Below are positions 11,086-23,235 of a stretch of DNA of 64,000 bases, in pieces. The translations under genes were made by a program, and so were the position numbers. This DNA comes from Euonymus europaeus (taxonomy: Eukaryota > Streptophyta > Magnoliopsida > Celastrales > Celastraceae): the NCBI GenBank assembly GCA_963580455.1, contig OY756967.1:15150501-15214500 (forward strand). Reading direction: 5' to 3'. The first letter of the stretch is position 1, and each line of letters starts with the position of its first letter. The notes beneath the pieces are model-generated. The model searched no databases and had not been told where the DNA came from. It saw nothing but the letters and a program-made list of their open reading frames with translations.

Positions 11086-12210
11086 TGCTGTTATCATTTT
11101 AAAACTACTAAAAATATGGTAATTCTAAAACTCTATTTATACTCGCAAGCGCACAAATCCAAGTAGTATAAGTGTGGCAAAGGCGAGTGTCGTACCCACA
11201 GGGACTGAAGATTAACTAAGTCCAATTCTTTTAAAAAACTAGATTATTTTTTTTATAGTAATATTAATATACGCAAAAACTAAAATGGAGAGATTAACAC
11301 AAATAAATAAATACTAAGGCTTTGATTTCATCACTTTATTGTATTTAAATCATATGGTTATCAATTATGAATTCATCCAAGCATATCAAAGATCAAGTTT
11401 TCTAATTCATGTAGTAGTCATTGGCATCTAACTTACCACATCTATCCTTAATTTGCAACTATCCATGACATCTAGACTAATTTGACAAACAAGAATGCAT
11501 TAGGATCAATGCAAGTTATGAAATGATCACAAAAGTCCTAGCTTATGGCATCTATGACTAAGTAACTTTGGTAATAGATTGCAAGAAGCTATTTTCAATT
11601 TGAGCATGACATCTACTACAATTTGCATCACATTAATCAAACCTAGATGGTAGCTGAGCATCAAGATTTAATTATTAATAAACATAACAATTTAATACTT
11701 GACATGACATGAATAAATCACAATTAATTCAACCAAATTTATTAAACACAATAGAGTGAATCCATTATCACCTTAGTAAGAGAATTAGTTCCTCATATTG
11801 AGTTTACACAACAAATAGAAATAAATAAAATTCACAAACATAAGTACTAAAACAACTAGAAAAACCCCTTAATTATACTTGTTGCAAGAACTCCCTCTCT
11901 TTTCTCCTTGTTCCTCCTCTTCTTCTTGTTGTCTCCTCCCCTCTTCTCATTGTCTCCTTTTATAGAGAAATGAGAGTGCTTAGTAGGGATAATGGGAATG
12001 GTTTGGTGAAGTGAAATGAGTTTGGTGAAATGGAAGAGAAGTAAGCAATGATGTCAACAAAACTTTCCATGATCTTCACTTGGGTTGGACTCATGATTGG
12101 TCCTATAAATATGAAAATAAACACAAAGTGATTCATCCAAGATAATTAAAATTTATTTGTACCAAATCACTTCAAAAAACCCAACTTTGTGACAAATGCT
12201 AATGATATCC
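11086..12210 (-). repeat. 3' LTR of element A
   Basis: It is near-identical over long stretches to 19637-20709, for example TATACTCGCAAGCGCAC and GTACCCACAGGGACTGAAG. It differs by a block of about 60 bp around 11655-11720 that is absent from the other LTR. The shared sequence ends at GACAAATGCTAATGATA (about 12207). Confidence 0.85.
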
Positions 12211-13180
12211 AGAGTATTTTGATCACAACTTCCAGAATTTGTGTGTGTGTGCACTAAGCCAAAACCTTCTTACCGCAAACCATTTTGCATATAACCTAGA
12301 AGAATTATCCAAAAAAAAGCGTCAACTCCATATTCTCACATGTTAAAGAAGGATTTTAGTGCTTGGAATTTCTCTCATGGAGTTGGAAAACAGATATGCA
12401 CTCAGAAGAAAAGTCAATTTAAGGACAAACAAAAAAATAAACATTGATCACATGATAGGTATATTAGCTGTCTAGAACTTCCACCATTCTTACCACAAAC
12501 TTGCTTTGAACTTTAAAGATCAAATTTTTGAGATAAGAACAAATAATAGAATCTTGGTGAAATCAGAAACAAAATAAGATTGTACTTGTCTTCCTAAGGA
12601 TGTTGAAGACATAGAATGACTTATCATTCTTTTGTTTTTCTTTCTTTCTTTCTTTCTTTGTTTTTTTTTTAGTACCATACCTCACAAACAAAAGCTCAAG
12701 CAATTACAATTGAAATCTCAAAAATTGATCAATATCATCCTCAATATTCAACCAACATTCTACAAACCATGTAATGGTGTTCGTTGACAACAATTATCCA
12801 TTTAAAAAGATCAATGAAAGTTCATAAATTGTTTACTCATTTCTCCCCAGTCATTTAGAACTTAATTTGTGCTTTATCTTGAAAATTCTCTTAGTATTAT
12901 GCATTATCATTCATCTTACCATGAGGCTTAGTATTTGTGCACAAAAGAGTTTTATAAGTTGTTTTCTAATAATACAGATAGAAAAATTGACTCACACTTA
13001 ATTGTATCAAATCATCAAAGTGCATGAATATGCCACCACCCCCCACCTATACGAGACAGTGTCCTCAATGTCATACAAGAGAATAAAATTGAACCATATG
13101 AAAAACAAGGCAAAAACCTGAAGGTGAAATATCTCGAAAGCGATTAGTTGAAGGAATTCATCATCTCCAGGAGAGTATCC
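12211..13180 (-). other. 3' untranslated region of element A, with purine tract
   Basis: No coding potential. It contains a TTTC microsatellite (about 12640-12660) and, on the minus strand, a GAGGACACTG...GGTGGGGGGTGGTGG block (about 13031-13070). This resembles the purine-rich block that follows the coding region in Athila/Tat elements. A classical polypurine tract immediately beside the 3' LTR is not evident. Confidence 0.5.
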
Positions 13181-13549
13181 AACTTTTTCTCTATCCGCTG
13201 TTGTCTAGCCCCCAATTAGGTTAATTTCCCCATAACTATACTCAATTTTTGTGGATGTGAAGAGTCTATAGCTAGCGGTGGTGATGCTCTATGTTGTGGG
13301 GAATCCTCAGCTTGTTGTGCCAAAGCAGTTCAAGCAGTTTGTATATTGCTTGTACTTTGAGACCATGTCCACATTTCCAGTAGTGTTACTGGATATTCTG
13401 AAGATTGCTAAGGTCGAGGAGGTCGAATAGCCTTGAATTGAAACAATCGCGTGATGAGCCTTGGGAAATATAATTTTCCAACTTTGGTAGGCCTCTGTTC
13501 CACAAAAAGTTTGGCCTTCAGCATTGAAGCCATATAAATTTTCCCTATA

Positions 13550-14090
13550 TCAAACCAGGTTCCCATATACATGTAGTATAAGGTTGCTAAGAACTTGCTC
13601 TGCCGCTGCTGAGAATGGCTGATGGGGCAGAGATTTTTTTCGGATGGCGTCGTCTAGCAACCACATCTTTGGTGGTAGGTAAGAACGTCTTGTAGCGTTG
13701 GCATATCGATCGTACGTACCCCGACACATCTCATTAATCATCTGTTCTTTTCTTGCCGTGATAGGTGCTTTAAATCCAATGGAAGCATCATATTCTAGTG
13801 GAAAACCAAGACAAAAACAGAGTTTTGTTGTCCTAAATCTAACTTTCACGCCAACTACGATGACCTCATACACTATGCCCTTCTCGACCTCCTTAAGAGT
13901 GGAATAAAATGAGCGAATGATCTTTGGATAGACGGGCAAGTTCATATTAGGATCTGGATCCACGAGAAACATCAAGTTGTGCTTTCTCAAAACCTGCATC
14001 GCCCACTGAGTAGCATCGGCTTGTTGAATTAGTGGATCAATCTTGCATTCCGGGATGAGATCGGCTTTCTGGAATAGATGGTCCTTCGGC
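13550..14090 (-). pseudogene. Athila env-position ORF (putative plant transposon protein domain)
   Basis: The open frame (13999-13550 from the first Met, with similar coding sequence back to about 14090) lies downstream of integrase on the same strand. Motifs such as PKIIRSFYSTLKEVEKG, VRFRTTKLCFCLGFPLEYD and NATRRSYLPPKMWLLDDAI match, from memory, the plant transposon-protein domain found at the env position of Athila-group retroelements. Remnant coding seems to continue leftward in other frames to about 13190. No convincing membrane segment is seen in the surviving piece, so the env label is positional only. Confidence 0.55.
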
Positions 14091-14317
14091 TAGGAGATAG
14101 ACGAACAAAGGCATCTCAACATCGTTCCGATGGCTGTAAGAGGAAAGTAGAAATGAGTAGAAGTAAAAATAGTAGGAAAGGCTGCAGTGCAGAAATAGAT
14201 TTTATTTTATTTTATTATTATTATTTTTACAATCACATACCGTGAGATTGGAATATAAGTTGCCTCCCATGAGCGCTGTATTTAACGTCTGAGCTAGACG
14301 AAGTGATACCTTTTTAA

Positions 14318-15654
14318 TTACTTACCTGGGTCGCGAAGTGTAAGACTAGACACTGCTGCATTAAAATTGGCTTCAAAGTAATGTTTGAGACGATGCCCAT
14401 TTAACTTGAATTCATTTCCCGTCTCCAAGTTCTTGATGTCAATAGCACCATGTGGATATACATGAACAACTTCATACCATCGCAAACGTAATTTCCCTGG
14501 AAAACGTTTAAGTCTAGAATTAGACAAAAAGTATCTTTTGATCAGGAGAAAATTCTTTAGCCACAATATTCTGATTATTGTATCGCTTGGTCCTATCCTT
14601 GTAAATCCGCGCATTTTCATAAGCTTCATCACGTATTTCTTCGAGTTCATTTAGCTGTAATTTTCTCTTCTCACCAACAACATCATAATCAAAGTTGAGC
14701 CTTTTGATTGCTCAGTATACCTTGTGTTCAAGTTCTACAGGAAGATGACAAGCCTTTGCAAAAAATCAAATGATATGGAGTCATGGCAATTGGAGTCTTG
14801 TACGCAGTTCGATATGCCCAAAGAGGATCGTTTAATTTTATACTCCAATCAATTTTCTTGATATTCACCTTCTTCTCCAAAATTCATTTGATTTCTTTCT
14901 TAGAAATCTCAACTTGTCCACTAGATTGAGGATGATAAGCAGTGGCAATCTTATGTGTGATGTTGTATTTGGAAAGAAGTGCAGCCACACTTTGGTTCAA
15001 AAAATACTTTCCTTCATCACTGATTATAGCAAGTGGAGTACCATATCTGGGAAATATTACCCCTTAAAGTAACCGGTCACCACATCACTTTTGTTTGTTG
15101 GGCTTGCAACGGCTTCAACCCATTTAGATACGTAATCTACTGCCACCAATATGTACTCATTTCCAAAAGACTTAGGAAATGGCCCCATGAAATCTATTCC
15201 CCAGACATCAAAGATTTCAACCACCAGAATATTGTTGAGTGGCATTTCATCCCTACAGGAAATATTGCCAAGTCTCTGACAATTATCATATGTATGGCAA
15301 AAAAATGTGAGCATCTTTATAGAGAGTGGGCCAATAGAATCCTAATTGCAAAATCTTCGTAGCAGTTCTTTGAGTGCCAAAGTGACCCCCACAAGCAAAT
15401 GTATGAAAAAATTGCAAAATACTCTGTTGTTCCTCTTGGGGCATACACCTACGAATAATTTGATCAGCACAATGCTTGTACAAATATGGCTCGTCCCAAA
15501 AATAATGCTTGGTTGTGGAGAAGAATTTCTTCCGTTGTTGATAAGTCCAGCTCTTGGGAATAACACCTTCTGCAAGATAATTAGCTATGTCAGCATACCA
15601 AGGTACCTTAATTTGTTCAACAAGAAGTTGTTCATCTGGTAAGCTTTTATTCAA
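14318..15654 (-). pseudogene. Integrase of element A, frameshifted
   Basis: The minus-strand blocks are: a zinc-binding part with HTFACGGHFGTQRTATK (15654-15286); [12 protein letters not shown] and the core start with [10 protein letters not shown] and [10 protein letters not shown] (15314-15057), which keeps the first catalytic Asp; a decayed middle (15050-14650); and the C-terminal part ending [12 protein letters not shown] (14650-14318). Stops and frameshifts occur near 15290, 15057 and 14700. The expected role was insertion of element cDNA. Confidence 0.85.
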
Positions 15655-15679
15655 TGGCAGCTCAGTTTGGTCATCGTTA

Positions 15680-16015
15680 TTTTCTTAAACAATATAAGAG
15701 AGATGATCTGCTACAACATTCTCTGCTCCCTTCTTGTCCTTTATCTCCAAATCAAATTCTTCGAGCAATAATATCCAACGAATTAATCTTGGCTTTGAGA
15801 GTCGCATGATCACTGTATACAATCACCTTTGAACCAATTAAGTATGATCGGAATTTATCCAGTAAAAAAACCACTGCTAGTAATTCTTTCTCTGTTGTTG
15901 AGTAATTGAGCTGAGCATCATTAAGAGTACGTCTGGCATAATAAATGACATGTGGCAACTTGTCAACTCTTTGACCCAATACCGCCACAACTGTATAATC
16001 ACTTGCATCACACAT
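15680..16015 (-). pseudogene. RNase H of element A
   Basis: MCDASDYTVVAVLGQRVD, YYARRTLNDAQLNYSTTEKE and [11 protein letters not shown] are the usual gypsy RNase H motifs, with the Asp and Glu positions visible. A frameshift near 15760 precedes the tail that reads into the integrase linker. Confidence 0.85.
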
Positions 16016-16072
16016 GAGCTCAAATGGTAAACTCTAGTATGGTGCTGTCATTATCGGTGTTGATGTAAGTAA

Positions 16073-17008
16073 CTATTTCAATTTGTTGAATGCTTGTAGA
16101 CGCTTATCATCAAAGTTGAGAACTGCACCTTTGGTAAGCGGACTGCATAGTGGCCGAGAAATCTTCGGGAAATCTTTGATAAAGCGACGATAGAACCCCA
16201 CATGTCCAAGAAAAGATCGCACTTCTCTAACTGAAGTGGGAGGTGGTAATTTAGATATAACTTCAATTTTTGCTTTGTCCACTGCAATCACATCTGCTGA
16301 AATGAGATGGCCAAGAACAATAACCTCTTGCACCATAAAGTGACATTTCTCCCAATTGAGAACCCAATTAGTTTCCTTGCATCTTTCCAAAACCAAGGCA
16401 AGATTATAAACGCATGTGTCAAAAGAAGAACCAAACAAAGAGAAATCATCCATAAATACCTCGATGATATGACCCATCATGTCAGAGTAAATGCTTGTCA
16501 TACACCGTTGAAATGTAGCTGGTGCATTGCATAGTGCAAACGACATCCTTCTGTATGCAAATGTCCCAAAAGGACATGTAAAAGTTGTCTTCTCTTGATC
16601 CTCAGGTGCAATGACAATCTGGTTATAACCTGAGTATCCATCAAGAAAACAATAATGAGAATGGTCAGCTAGTCTCTCTAGCATCTGATCAATAAATGGC
16701 AATGGAAAATGATCATTTCTTGTAGCAAAATTTAGCTTTCGGTAATCAATACACACACGCCACCTTGTCTATTTTCTTGTTGGGATGAGCTCATTCTTTT
16801 CATTGGCGATCACTGTGATTCTTGACTTTTTGGGAACAACTTGCACTGGACACGCCCATTTGCTGTCAGAAATAGGATATATAACTCCAACATGGAGCAA
16901 CTTTAATATTTCAGTTTTGACAACCTCTTTTATAGCTGGATTTAGGTGTTTTTGTACTTCACGCAAAGATTTTGAATCATCTTCTAGCAAAATTTGGTGC
17001 ATGCACAT
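16073..17008 (-). pseudogene. Reverse transcriptase of element A
   Basis: The fingers segment (17008-16769, KSLREVQKHLNPAIKEVVK and SKWACPVQVVPKK) is separated by a frameshift near 16760 from the palm (16756-16073, MCIDYRKLN, FLDGYSGYNQI, FGTFAYRRMSFALCNAPATF). The catalytic motif is FMDD (16456-16445), as is usual for Athila. LGHLISA and VREVRSFLGHVGFYRRFI follow. Long open stretches remain, so this is the best preserved domain of element A. Confidence 0.9.
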
Positions 17009-17455
17009 AGTAGGACTTACGCCCTTGATATCAGCAATTGATCATCCAAGAACATTCTTGTATTCACGTAACACCCGCAAAAGACTTTCTTCCTCTGATT
17101 TAGTAAGATTAGCAGCTACAATGATAGGTAATGCTTCCTCAACACCAAGATAAGCATATTTCAAATGCTCCGAAAGTTGCTTCAATTCTAACTTTGGTGG
17201 ACATTCAATGAAAGGGATCACTTTGGTGAGTGGAGGACCAAGAATTTCAAAAGTTCATCTCCATTGGTTATTTGATAGTTGTTGCTTCTCTAGATATGCA
17301 CAAAAATCTGCAACTCCTTCATCTTCATTAACCTGCAATTCAAGAAAAGTAAGGCAAGTTGTCAAATGATCAATAGAATGACGCTCCAAAAATGTATCAA
17401 AAATTAAGCCATCTAAAATTTCAATGCTGAAACATTCCCTGATATCCGATGGATG

Positions 17456-18098
17456 TCATGTAGCTTCAAAAAGCTTAAATTCTACCATTTTTCCTTGCAC
17501 TTTCATAGACAAACAACCCTTTTGAACATCCACAATAGTTCCTGTAGTGGCCAAGAAAGGTCGACCCAAAATAATTGGTACATTCCTGTCTTCCTCCATG
17601 TCAAAAATGATAAAATCTGCTGGAAGAAAGAATTTGTCAACTTGGACAAGCACATCCTCTATAATTCCCCTTGGAAATTTTATCGATCGATCCGGTAATT
17701 GCAAAGTGATTGAAGTTGGTTGTAACTCTTTCTCCAGACCTAGCTGCACAAAAACAAAATATGGCATTAGATTAATACTAGAACCTAAATCTAGAAAAGC
17801 TTTTTCAAAAGAAACTTGACCAACAACACAAGGAATAGTGAAACTTCCTGGATCTTTTTAACTTTGGTGGTAGTTTCTTGTTCAACACAGCACTACATTG
17901 TTCAGTTAGCATCACCTTCTTGTATGGTGCAAGATTCTTCTTCTTTGTACAAATATCTTTCAGAAATTTTGCATAAGCTGGAATTTCTTGGACTGCGTCT
18001 AGGAGAGGTATGTTAATCTCAACCTTTCGAAAAATATCCATGACCTTTTGCATTTGTTCAACTTTCTTTTCGCTCCCTAATCGGCTAGGAAAAGGCAC
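17456..18098 (-). pseudogene. Aspartic protease region of element A
   Basis: The first block (18098-17805) carries the pre-protease sequence of Athila polyproteins (MPFPSRLG, VEINIPLLDAVQEIPAYAKF). A frameshift near 17860 leads into AFLDLGSSINLMPY (about 17800-17765), the active-site region in its Athila form (DLGSS). RNVPIILGRPFLATTGTIVD completes the protease (17767-17456). Confidence 0.85.
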
Positions 18099-18214
18099 AT
18101 GAGGTTCAGAACTCTGAGTTTTTACAGGTGCACTAACCTTGCTTTGAATCTTTGTGGATTTTTTCTTCCGTGACCTTTCTTCAGTTTCAGAAGCGTCTTA
18201 TATCCCACAATTTG

Positions 18215-19554
18215 TCATCCACGAGTAGTGATGACATTCATTTGTTCCTTACCTTTTGGATTAACTTGAACTTCAAGTTTTTGAATGGAAGCTTGAGTAT
18301 TGCTGAATTGTTGATCGTAAATGCTATTTTGCTGCATCATCTTTTGAATGAAATTATTGGTATTAAGAGCAAGAACAGCCATTTGTTCTTCCAACGAAGT
18401 TTTTCCTGGTTCTATTTGTGCTTGCTGCTGATTTTGATGGATTTGCTTGTTCTGATCTTGTCCTCTCCAACCAAAATTTGGATGGGTTTTCCATCCCGGA
18501 TGGTTTGTAGTTGCATATGGAATGTTGTTGGGATAAAAACGACCTTGCCCCGCATAATTGATTTGTTCTTGTTCTAAAAGATGAGACATGGGACACGTCT
18601 TTGTAGTGTGATCTGATTGAGAACAAATTGGGCACACTACAACTTGAGCTCCTTGTTGGGATAATGGCGAATTCTGGGCAGAAAACGTTTTTACCAACAT
18701 ATCAATTTTTTGTCCCATGGCTTTCAACTGAGGTTGATTCCTATCTGTGGTGGGACTTCGTACATGCCTCTTCGAAGTTTTGCTCTTTGCTTTCCTAGAG
18801 AAGAGAATTGTTGAGAATTCTCGTTTAGAATTTCAAATAACTCAAAAGCTTCTTCACTACTTTTCTCCATCAACACACCCCCACATGCAGAGTCTACAAT
18901 GCTTGTATTGTTAGCATCCAAACCTTCATAAAAAGCTTGAATTTGATCTTCTTGAGCTAGGTTGTGGTGTGGACATTTGAGAAGCAGCTGTTTAAATTGC
19001 TCCCAAGCTTCATAGAATAAGTCACCATTCTTTTGCTGCCATGTTTGAATCTCTTTCCTTAATTGCTTTGTTTTCAGGGTTGGAAAAACTTTCTTCAAGA
19101 TTTTTGTTGCCATTTCCTCTCATGAATTGATCGATCCTGGGGCCAATGAATTGAACCATAGTTTTGCAGTATCTTTAAGGGAAAATGGGAACAAAATGAG
19201 TCGAACTTCCTCTGGTGTCAAACCCTGAACACGTTGTGTCATACGGAGGTCAAATAAATCCCTGATGTGCAGATACGGATCATCTAATGGTGTGCCTCTA
19301 AAATCAGGTACTGTATTAAGCAAAGTTGGAAAGAATGTGACATTTCCTTGAACATTGGGTTGAACTTGTGCATTAGCTTGTGGATTTACATCTTGGGCAA
19401 GAACATTTATATTTTGTTCTTCCATATTTCTTTTCGTTCTTGCTTCTCTTCTTAGTTGTGCGAGAGTTTGCTCAATCTCCGGATCGTATTCAAGTAGGTT
19501 AAGACTTTTAGATACCTCCAAGCATGTACTGAAAGAATAAAGTAAACTATTCAA
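18215..19554 (-). pseudogene. gag of element A
   Basis: Three consecutive open stretches cover gag: 19554-19120 (YDPEIEQTLAQLRREAR, then LILFPFSLKDTAKLWFNSL), 19113-18724 (retrotransposon gag core, FYEAWEQFKQLLLKCPHHN) and 18727-18215 (zinc knuckle CPICSQSDHTTKTCP, then NHPGWKTHPNFGW). A stop near 19117 and a frame change near 18725 interrupt it. The product would form the cytoplasmic virus-like particle. Confidence 0.9.
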
Positions 19555-19615
19555 TAAATAAATAAATAGACAATAATATACACAATTGAAACTAGAGATA
19601 AATTAATAACTCCAG

Positions 19616-19633
19616 TCCCCGGCAACGGCGCCA
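19616..19633 (-). other. Primer binding site of element A (tRNA-Asp)
   Basis: On the minus strand TGGCGCCGTTGCCGGGGA lies 3-4 bases downstream of the 5' LTR. It is complementary to the 3' end of plant tRNA-Asp and is the usual primer site of Athila-type elements. Confidence 0.9.
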
Positions 19634-19636
19634 AAA

Positions 19637-20709
19637 ACTAGTTATCATTTTAAAACTACTAAAAATATAGTAATTCTAAAACTCTATTTATACTCGCAAG
19701 CGCACGAATCCAAGTAGTTTAAGTGTAGCAAAGGCGAGTGTCGTATCCACAGGGACTGAAGATTAACTAACTCCAATTCTTAAAAAAAAACAAGTTTATT
19801 TTTTTTATAGTAATATTAATAAACACAAAAATTAAAATGGAGAAATTAACACAAATAAATAAATACTAAGACTTTGATTTCACCACTCTATTGTATTTTA
19901 ATCATATGGTTATCAATTTTGAAGTCATCCAAGCATATCAAAGATCAAGTTTTCAAATTCATGTAGTAGTCATTGACATCTAACTTACCACATCTATCCT
20001 TAATTTGCAACTATCCATGGCATTTGGACTAATTTGACAAACAAGAATGCATTAGGATCGATGTAACTTATGAAATGATCACAAAAGTCCTAGCATATGG
20101 CATCTATGACTAGGTAACTTTGGTAATAAATTGCAAGAAGATATTCTCAATTTGAGCATGACATCTACTACAATTTGCATCACATTAATCAAACCTACAT
20201 GGTAGCTAATCACAATTAATTCAACCAAATTTATTAAACACAATAGAGTGAATCCATCATCACCTTAGTAAGAGGATTAGTTCCTCATATTGAGTTTACA
20301 CAACAAATAGAAATAAATAAAATTCACAAACATAAGTACTAAAACAACTAGAAAAACCCCTTAATTATACTTGTTGCAAGAACTCCCTCTCTTTTCTCCT
20401 TGTTCCTCCTCTTCTTCTTGTTGTCTCCTCCCCTCTTCTCCTTGTCTGCTTTTATAGAGAAATGAGAGTGCTTGGTATGGATAATGGGAATGGTTTGGTG
20501 AAGTGAAATGGAAGAGTTTGGTGAAATGGAAGAGGAGTAAGCAATGATGTCAACAAAACTTTCCATGATCTTCACTAGGGTTGGACTCATGATTGGACCT
20601 ATAAATATAAAAATAAATACAAAGTGATTCATCCATGATGATTAAAATTTATTTGTATAAAATGACTTCAAAAACCTCGACTTTGTGACAAATGCTAATG
20701 ATAATTTAC
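19637..20709 (-). repeat. 5' LTR of element A
   Basis: Homologous to 11086-12210, with a deletion of about 60 bp relative to that copy near 20205. The terminal bases next to the primer site read TAGTTATC instead of the TGTTATC seen in the other copy. Confidence 0.85.
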
Positions 20710-21499
20710 ATTCAAAGTAGATGTTTTCAACATCTATCACATGCCATCACTTCAGATTAGAAAATGCAAAAGTTGTTCATCAAATGAATCTCAAACATGC
20801 AGTTCAAGCCGCCATACTCACTTTTCAAAACCTCTCTCCACTAATGTAGCCCAACACATAACCAATGATCCAATAGGACTTTACATGCATGTAACGTAGG
20901 TTGAGGCTATGGGTATGTCAAAATGAAAATTTTAGGCTTAAACCACACCTCAAATATACATGTTAATGTAACAATGGTCATGCATATGCATGCATGCACA
21001 CATGCCCCAAAGTAGTCCCAACTCACATTTTTCACACTTACTTTGCTTTTTCTTTTTCTTTTCTATTTTTTTCCTTTTTCTTGTATATATGTGTCACATT
21101 GACTTTATTGATGGCATGCAACCTTCTTACTCTATACATATATCACAAACTAGGATATTTCCATTCAATGAACTAAGTTGTTGCCTTCCTTTGCTATTTT
21201 TTATGTTTCATTTTTCTCTCTTTTTGCTTTTTTTTTACAAAGCAAGCAATACCTTACAAAATACACCATAAGAAAAACTTATCACCCAAACCATATGCAT
21301 GATGATATGCACAAGCATCCCAAAAAAACATGTATATCAAATTGTGCAGGTGATGCATGGGGAAAATTTTGTTTTAGCTAGGTACATATGTAGGTGCTTA
21401 AAGAAAAAGGTTAACATTTGGCTAGGAGGGGAAAACTAGGGATAAATTTAAAGTACGGTAGGCTAGAAATTAAGCTCAAACGACCAAAGAAGACCTTAT
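20710..21499 (-). other. 3' untranslated internal region of B, between nested insertions
   Basis: Noncoding. The open frames at 20990-21381 are T-rich and without recognisable domains. The stretch is flanked on the left by element A and on the right by a solo LTR. Confidence 0.5.
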
Positions 21500-22607
21500 T
21501 GTTAAGGTATTTTTGATACAAAATATGCTTGTTGTGCGTGGTAGTATGTTTGATGTGTTCTGGTTATTATATGTGTTTTAATGCTTGTTGTATTTTATTA
21601 ACTAATGTTCTTATCAAAGACATGAAGCTTAATATAAGCTTACAAGTTGTCAAGATTTAGGACTACAAAATTCACTATGGCAATAGCTGATGTGGAAGAT
21701 GTTTGCTGACCTATACACTTGCTGATTAGGCTCAAGTTTTAGTCCAGAAAACTTGGTCTAAATCTTAGAAGATTTGAATACTGTCAGAGATTCCAGAGAG
21801 CATGAATTATGGGATCAAATCATGCTTAATTGTCTAAAGCTTGACCTTGATTTGATTTGCTAGAAGAAAGGAAAGAAGAGATCAATTCCTAGAAGAGAGA
21901 AGATTCTCTGAAGAAAAGAAAGGAAAGAAAAAAAGATTTTCTGAGAAAAAGGAAACAAATCAAATTAAGAGAAATTAGATGGAGAGAGATCAGGATGATT
22001 AGAATCGATGATATGATTCAAAAGGCCAGAAACCCTAGTACTATATAATCTAAAAAGAGGCTGCCGTAGAGAAGATACTTATTAAAAAGCCTCCAAGCAG
22101 TTAGTTTTTCTCTCTTATAGTCTTGCATATTGTTTACTCTGTTAGAGGTGCTTCATACCTGAACCAAGTTCCTAAACCTCTAGCCATAACACAAACATAT
22201 ACTTGTAAGAGTGTGGCTGGCACTTGAGCCAAAACCAGCTGTGTAAAGAGGTTGAGCTTGTCTCTGCATCAACAAGCTATCATAGTGAATTTCCAAATCT
22301 CAAGGAGGAGCCTTGAGTAGTGGATGTAGGTCCAATTGTGACTGAACCACTCTACATCATTTGCACTCTCTTTACCCTTATTTTTTTTACAGTCTTGATA
22401 TTGTTATCTGTGCTTCTTTTGATCTGCTGTCTACTTCATACTAGTCTATATTCTAGCAAATTGTTTGAGTACTATATTTGATTCTAGACTTTACTGTTTG
22501 ATAAACTGATTTTACAGCAGAAAATCTAGTCTAGTAAAAAAAAGTGTTAATAAGCTACTTACTCAATACAATTCACCCCCTCTTGTATTAAGCCTAAGGT
22601 TCTAACA
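21500..22607 (+). mobile_element. Solo LTR, 1108 bp, Copia-like
   Basis: It starts TGTTAAGGTATTTTTG and ends CCTAAGGTTCTAACA, flanked by a perfect 5-bp target duplication, CTTAT (21495-21499 and 22608-22612). The 3' sequence CAATTCACCCCCTCTTG is typical of many plant Copia LTR ends. A TATA-like ACTATATAATC lies near 22040. It has no coding content. It inserted into the untranslated region of element B. Confidence 0.85.
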
Positions 22608-23235
22608 CTTATGTCATCTCATCAGTCAAAATGTGGACTATGATTTTGTCTCAAGAGTTTATCAAGTGAGTTCTAGTGCTTGTGATATTCAAAAGACTAA
22701 CACTAAGCAAAACTTTCTAAATATCCAACACTTCCAAACCTCATGGTCATGTGCTCAAGGGAAAAGAGAAATAGTCCAAACTTCAAAACAAGACAAACTA
22801 AAAAGTCAAGCACAATCCAAGGAATCTTATATGCCTCCCACAACAAGTCATAATTCATATTTTTCATCATAGGCAATGAAGGGATCACAACAACAGAAAG
22901 CTTTTCACAACACACAATTCCAAAAAAATTTCTTCCTTGAAAAGAAAAACCTTTTATTTTTGAATTTTTTTGACAAACTAAACCAAACACAGACTGGGCA
23001 CCCCCCCCACCCCCCAACTAGAGTAAGACATGGTCTCCATGGATGGAACGAACAAAAATGGCGCATAGTAAGTAATTATTCAATGTAAACGCAAAATAGT
23101 AAGTGGTTCTAAGACTAAAATTTTCTCAAAGTACCACAAATAAATGGAGTAATGTTACTGCACTAGAACCCCTATGATTAGGTATATGCATAATCAAATA
23201 ACAGCAGGAGAAGTTGCGAGTACTCCTTTGACATC
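22608..23235 (-). other. Untranslated region of B after pol, with purine tract
   Basis: Noncoding. The C-run at 22998-23017 reads on the minus strand as GTTGGGGGGTGGGGGGGGTG, in the same relative place as the purine tract of element A. It marks the end of the coding part of B. Confidence 0.5.

Larger units (their letters stand above)
11086..20709 (-). mobile_element. Athila element A (full length, nested in B, decayed)
   Basis: It has two recognisable LTRs (11086-12210 and 19637-20709), a perfect tRNA-Asp primer site (19616-19633), gag, protease, RT, RNase H, integrase and a downstream plant-transposon/env-position open frame. Flanks share a 7-base run, ACATTCA (11079-11085 and 20708-20714), which probably contains the 5-bp target duplication ATTCA. 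The exact element ends are uncertain by a few bases because the LTR termini have mutated. Every coding region carries stops or frameshifts. The lineage call rests on the gag style, RT motifs and the tRNA-Asp primer site. Confidence 0.85.

Noticed and set aside
16307..18577. Plus-strand open frames across element A pol and gag
   Set aside because: They are antisense shadows of minus-strand retroelement coding sequence with clear domain motifs on the other strand.
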